Notes under the pieces: generated by a model
What the model saw: only the letters and a program-made list of their open reading frames with translations
Told to the model about the DNA's origin: nothing
Databases searched by the model: none
In this document: in pieces, positions 7,601 through 7,711 of the stretch
Layout: every line of letters begins with the position of its first letter
Numbering within the stretch: position 1 is the stretch's first letter
Made by a program: the position numbers and the translations under genes
NCBI GenBank assembly: GCA_035632955.1
Contig: DASQFU010000154.1
Span: 1-7,711 of the forward strand
Direction: 5' to 3'
Source: DASQFU01 sp035632955
GTDB taxonomy: Bacteria; Eisenbacteria; RBG-16-71-46
Length of the DNA stretch: 7,711 bases

Positions 7601-7711
7601 CTGCGCGCCGTGATCGGTCGCGGCACCGGCGTCGACGCCAGGCGTGCGCTGTCCGCGGCCGCCGAGTCGCCGCTCATGCGCACCGGGCGGTAGGTGTGGA
7701 GCTGAACCGCG
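4660..7711 (-). CDS. Very large outer-membrane beta-barrel protein of unrecognised function (5' end outside window)
   Basis: The frame stays open to the right edge: nine more codons (AVQLHTYRP) precede the first possible in-window start, GTG at 7683, so the true start and any signal peptide lie outside. Residue numbers here count from that GTG (1007 residues). A Pro/Ala-rich linker (to about 36) leads into NGNKTVAVDFGSSQD (41-55) and SGSLAPGVEVTGVLSDRNT (67-85). A block at 190-236 carries GSEAVTLDG, LTRG, DYSMDY, TFSNRRPITSASRI and VEYQF. The motif VGxxxGx(Y/F) occurs at 338-345, 360-367 and 701-708. The rest is long alternating polar/hydrophobic, Arg/Glu/Gly-rich strand-like sequence with no cysteine seen, ending in ELRAFF, whose terminal Phe is typical of barrels. 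I remember similar blocks in large uncharacterised outer-membrane proteins of FCB-type bacteria, and looser echoes in SprA of the type 9 secretion system. That is memory, not a search, and SprA itself is much larger. No TonB-plug or catalytic motif is visible. A porin, secretion channel or surface scaffold are all possible. It lies directly upstream of the TamA-like gene and probably shares its transcript. Confidence 0.88.
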   Translation of the reverse strand, partial: AVQLHTYRPVRMSGDSAAADSARLASTPVPRPITARSPVEAPAGTSLTLNGNKTVAVDFGSSQDAFLRQSLDLAVSGSLAPGVEVTGVLSDRNTALSATGTTQDLQSLDRVLLELRAPQGEAALGDVTLALERGEFGRVTRRLQGIRGQLAGAGFQGVAAAASARGEYHVLQFFGVEGRQGPYLLTDRNGGAGVSVVAGSEAVTLDGVRLTRGESADYSMDYERARLTFSNRRPITSASRITVEYQFTVNRFRRNLAAAGLSWEHGPLYAFTTVLNEGDDGGRPLDLTFDATDRLVLETAGDSATSAIGSGVSAGPGDYDRIDGGPTSYYAFAGPDSGDFTIRFTRVGDGQGDYADSAVVAGRVTHRFVGAGNGAFRLGRSLPLPDSHQLWSLASGLRQGALVMELEGAVSRRDLNTFSERDDADNLGHAGSARAGLEGELPWAWSGRGGLRAQARGVATRFEPFTQLERPFANEDWGLPLGSDLEHQTRFELGGFLRPRLGGELRGSVGRLATPGGFHSLRRWVEWSHDAVITTRALWERADGVEEGRLFEDGGRERRRAEIGVRLPWLEPRLRGEWDERRSPSDSGRVGDRFRELSAELGSTRAQSWRAVAGYALRRDASATAAGFADRQEARTLRLALETPTDAPLGAALTFQRRAVEPLIGSARTRSDLASARLRASDPARGLAGLLSLEVTSEGENRRERVLSFVGADQGAYDSLGNFVGTGDYELVLSVRPDLVRVARAATSARVTWQFGESESWRGSRAELSFESEARRRADFLAGDALLSPGAALGDGNLSNGRVLQRIETELAPGAPTGGLRLRLERRVSGDRSFENFSQTLDERVASSRWRARPSAAVSSEVEARWRRQSADQNVGLGAGFRRRLLEYGGLAQLVFNPDARLRASGTVEGTWVRPETATGPPVEFTRTLKLGPDLGVAVGPAGRVELGFRRAFEAGPPAISLLPSADPAGAARWEGTARVDYRVRESTTLGASFTMRDRPPQRPQFNGRAELRAFF
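7045..7116 (-). other. Conserved-looking GSE-LDG-RG-DY block in the large barrel protein
   Basis: Residues 190-213 read as GSE, then LDG, LTRG and DYSMDY, and are followed by PITS.SRI.VEYQF. Such a block, ending a non-barrel or periplasmic portion just before long strand-rich sequence, is the most family-diagnostic stretch I see in this protein. The assignment rests on remembered resemblance to uncharacterised FCB outer-membrane proteins. Confidence 0.5.

Noticed and set aside
1..7711. CRISPR arrays, tRNA/rRNA genes, insertion sequences, rho-independent terminators
   Set aside because: I looked through both strands. Coding sequence is essentially continuous, with no direct-repeat array, no terminal inverted repeats and no T-tract after a stem.

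Overview
The window is very GC-rich (roughly 70% by eye). It is filled end to end by four genes, all read from the minus strand. In transcription order (right to left) they are: a very large outer-membrane beta-barrel protein of unrecognised function whose 5' end lies beyond the right edge; a three-POTRA Omp85/TamA-like outer-membrane assembly protein; a complete DinG/XPD-type iron-sulfur DNA helicase; and the first 266 codons of histidine ammonia-lyase (hutH), which runs off the left edge.

The organism is a Gram-negative (diderm) bacterium, because two of the four genes encode outer-membrane proteins. High GC, strong G/C preference at third codon positions and the type of large barrel protein suggest a member of the Gemmatimonadota / Candidatus Eisenbacteria / wider FCB-like groups. 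Myxobacteria or other high-GC diderms cannot be excluded. This assignment is inferred from style and remembered family resemblance, not from a search.

The layout is extremely compact. The stop codon of the large barrel directly abuts the ATG of the TamA-like gene (TAA then ATG). A 20-base gap containing GGAGG separates the TamA-like gene from the helicase. The helicase stop overlaps the hutH start by 4 bases (GTGA). No stretch over 20 bases is non-coding, so no promoter, terminator, RNA gene, mobile element or CRISPR array is visible. The four genes look like one transcript whose promoter lies to the right of the window.

Functionally, the first two genes fit together: a large barrel and an assembly factor of the family that inserts or translocates outer-membrane proteins. 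The helicase (DNA repair, removal of R-loops or other structures) and hutH (first step of histidine degradation) have no obvious link to them, and may share only the transcript. The item most worth following is the uncharacterised barrel and its tight coupling to a TamA-like partner.
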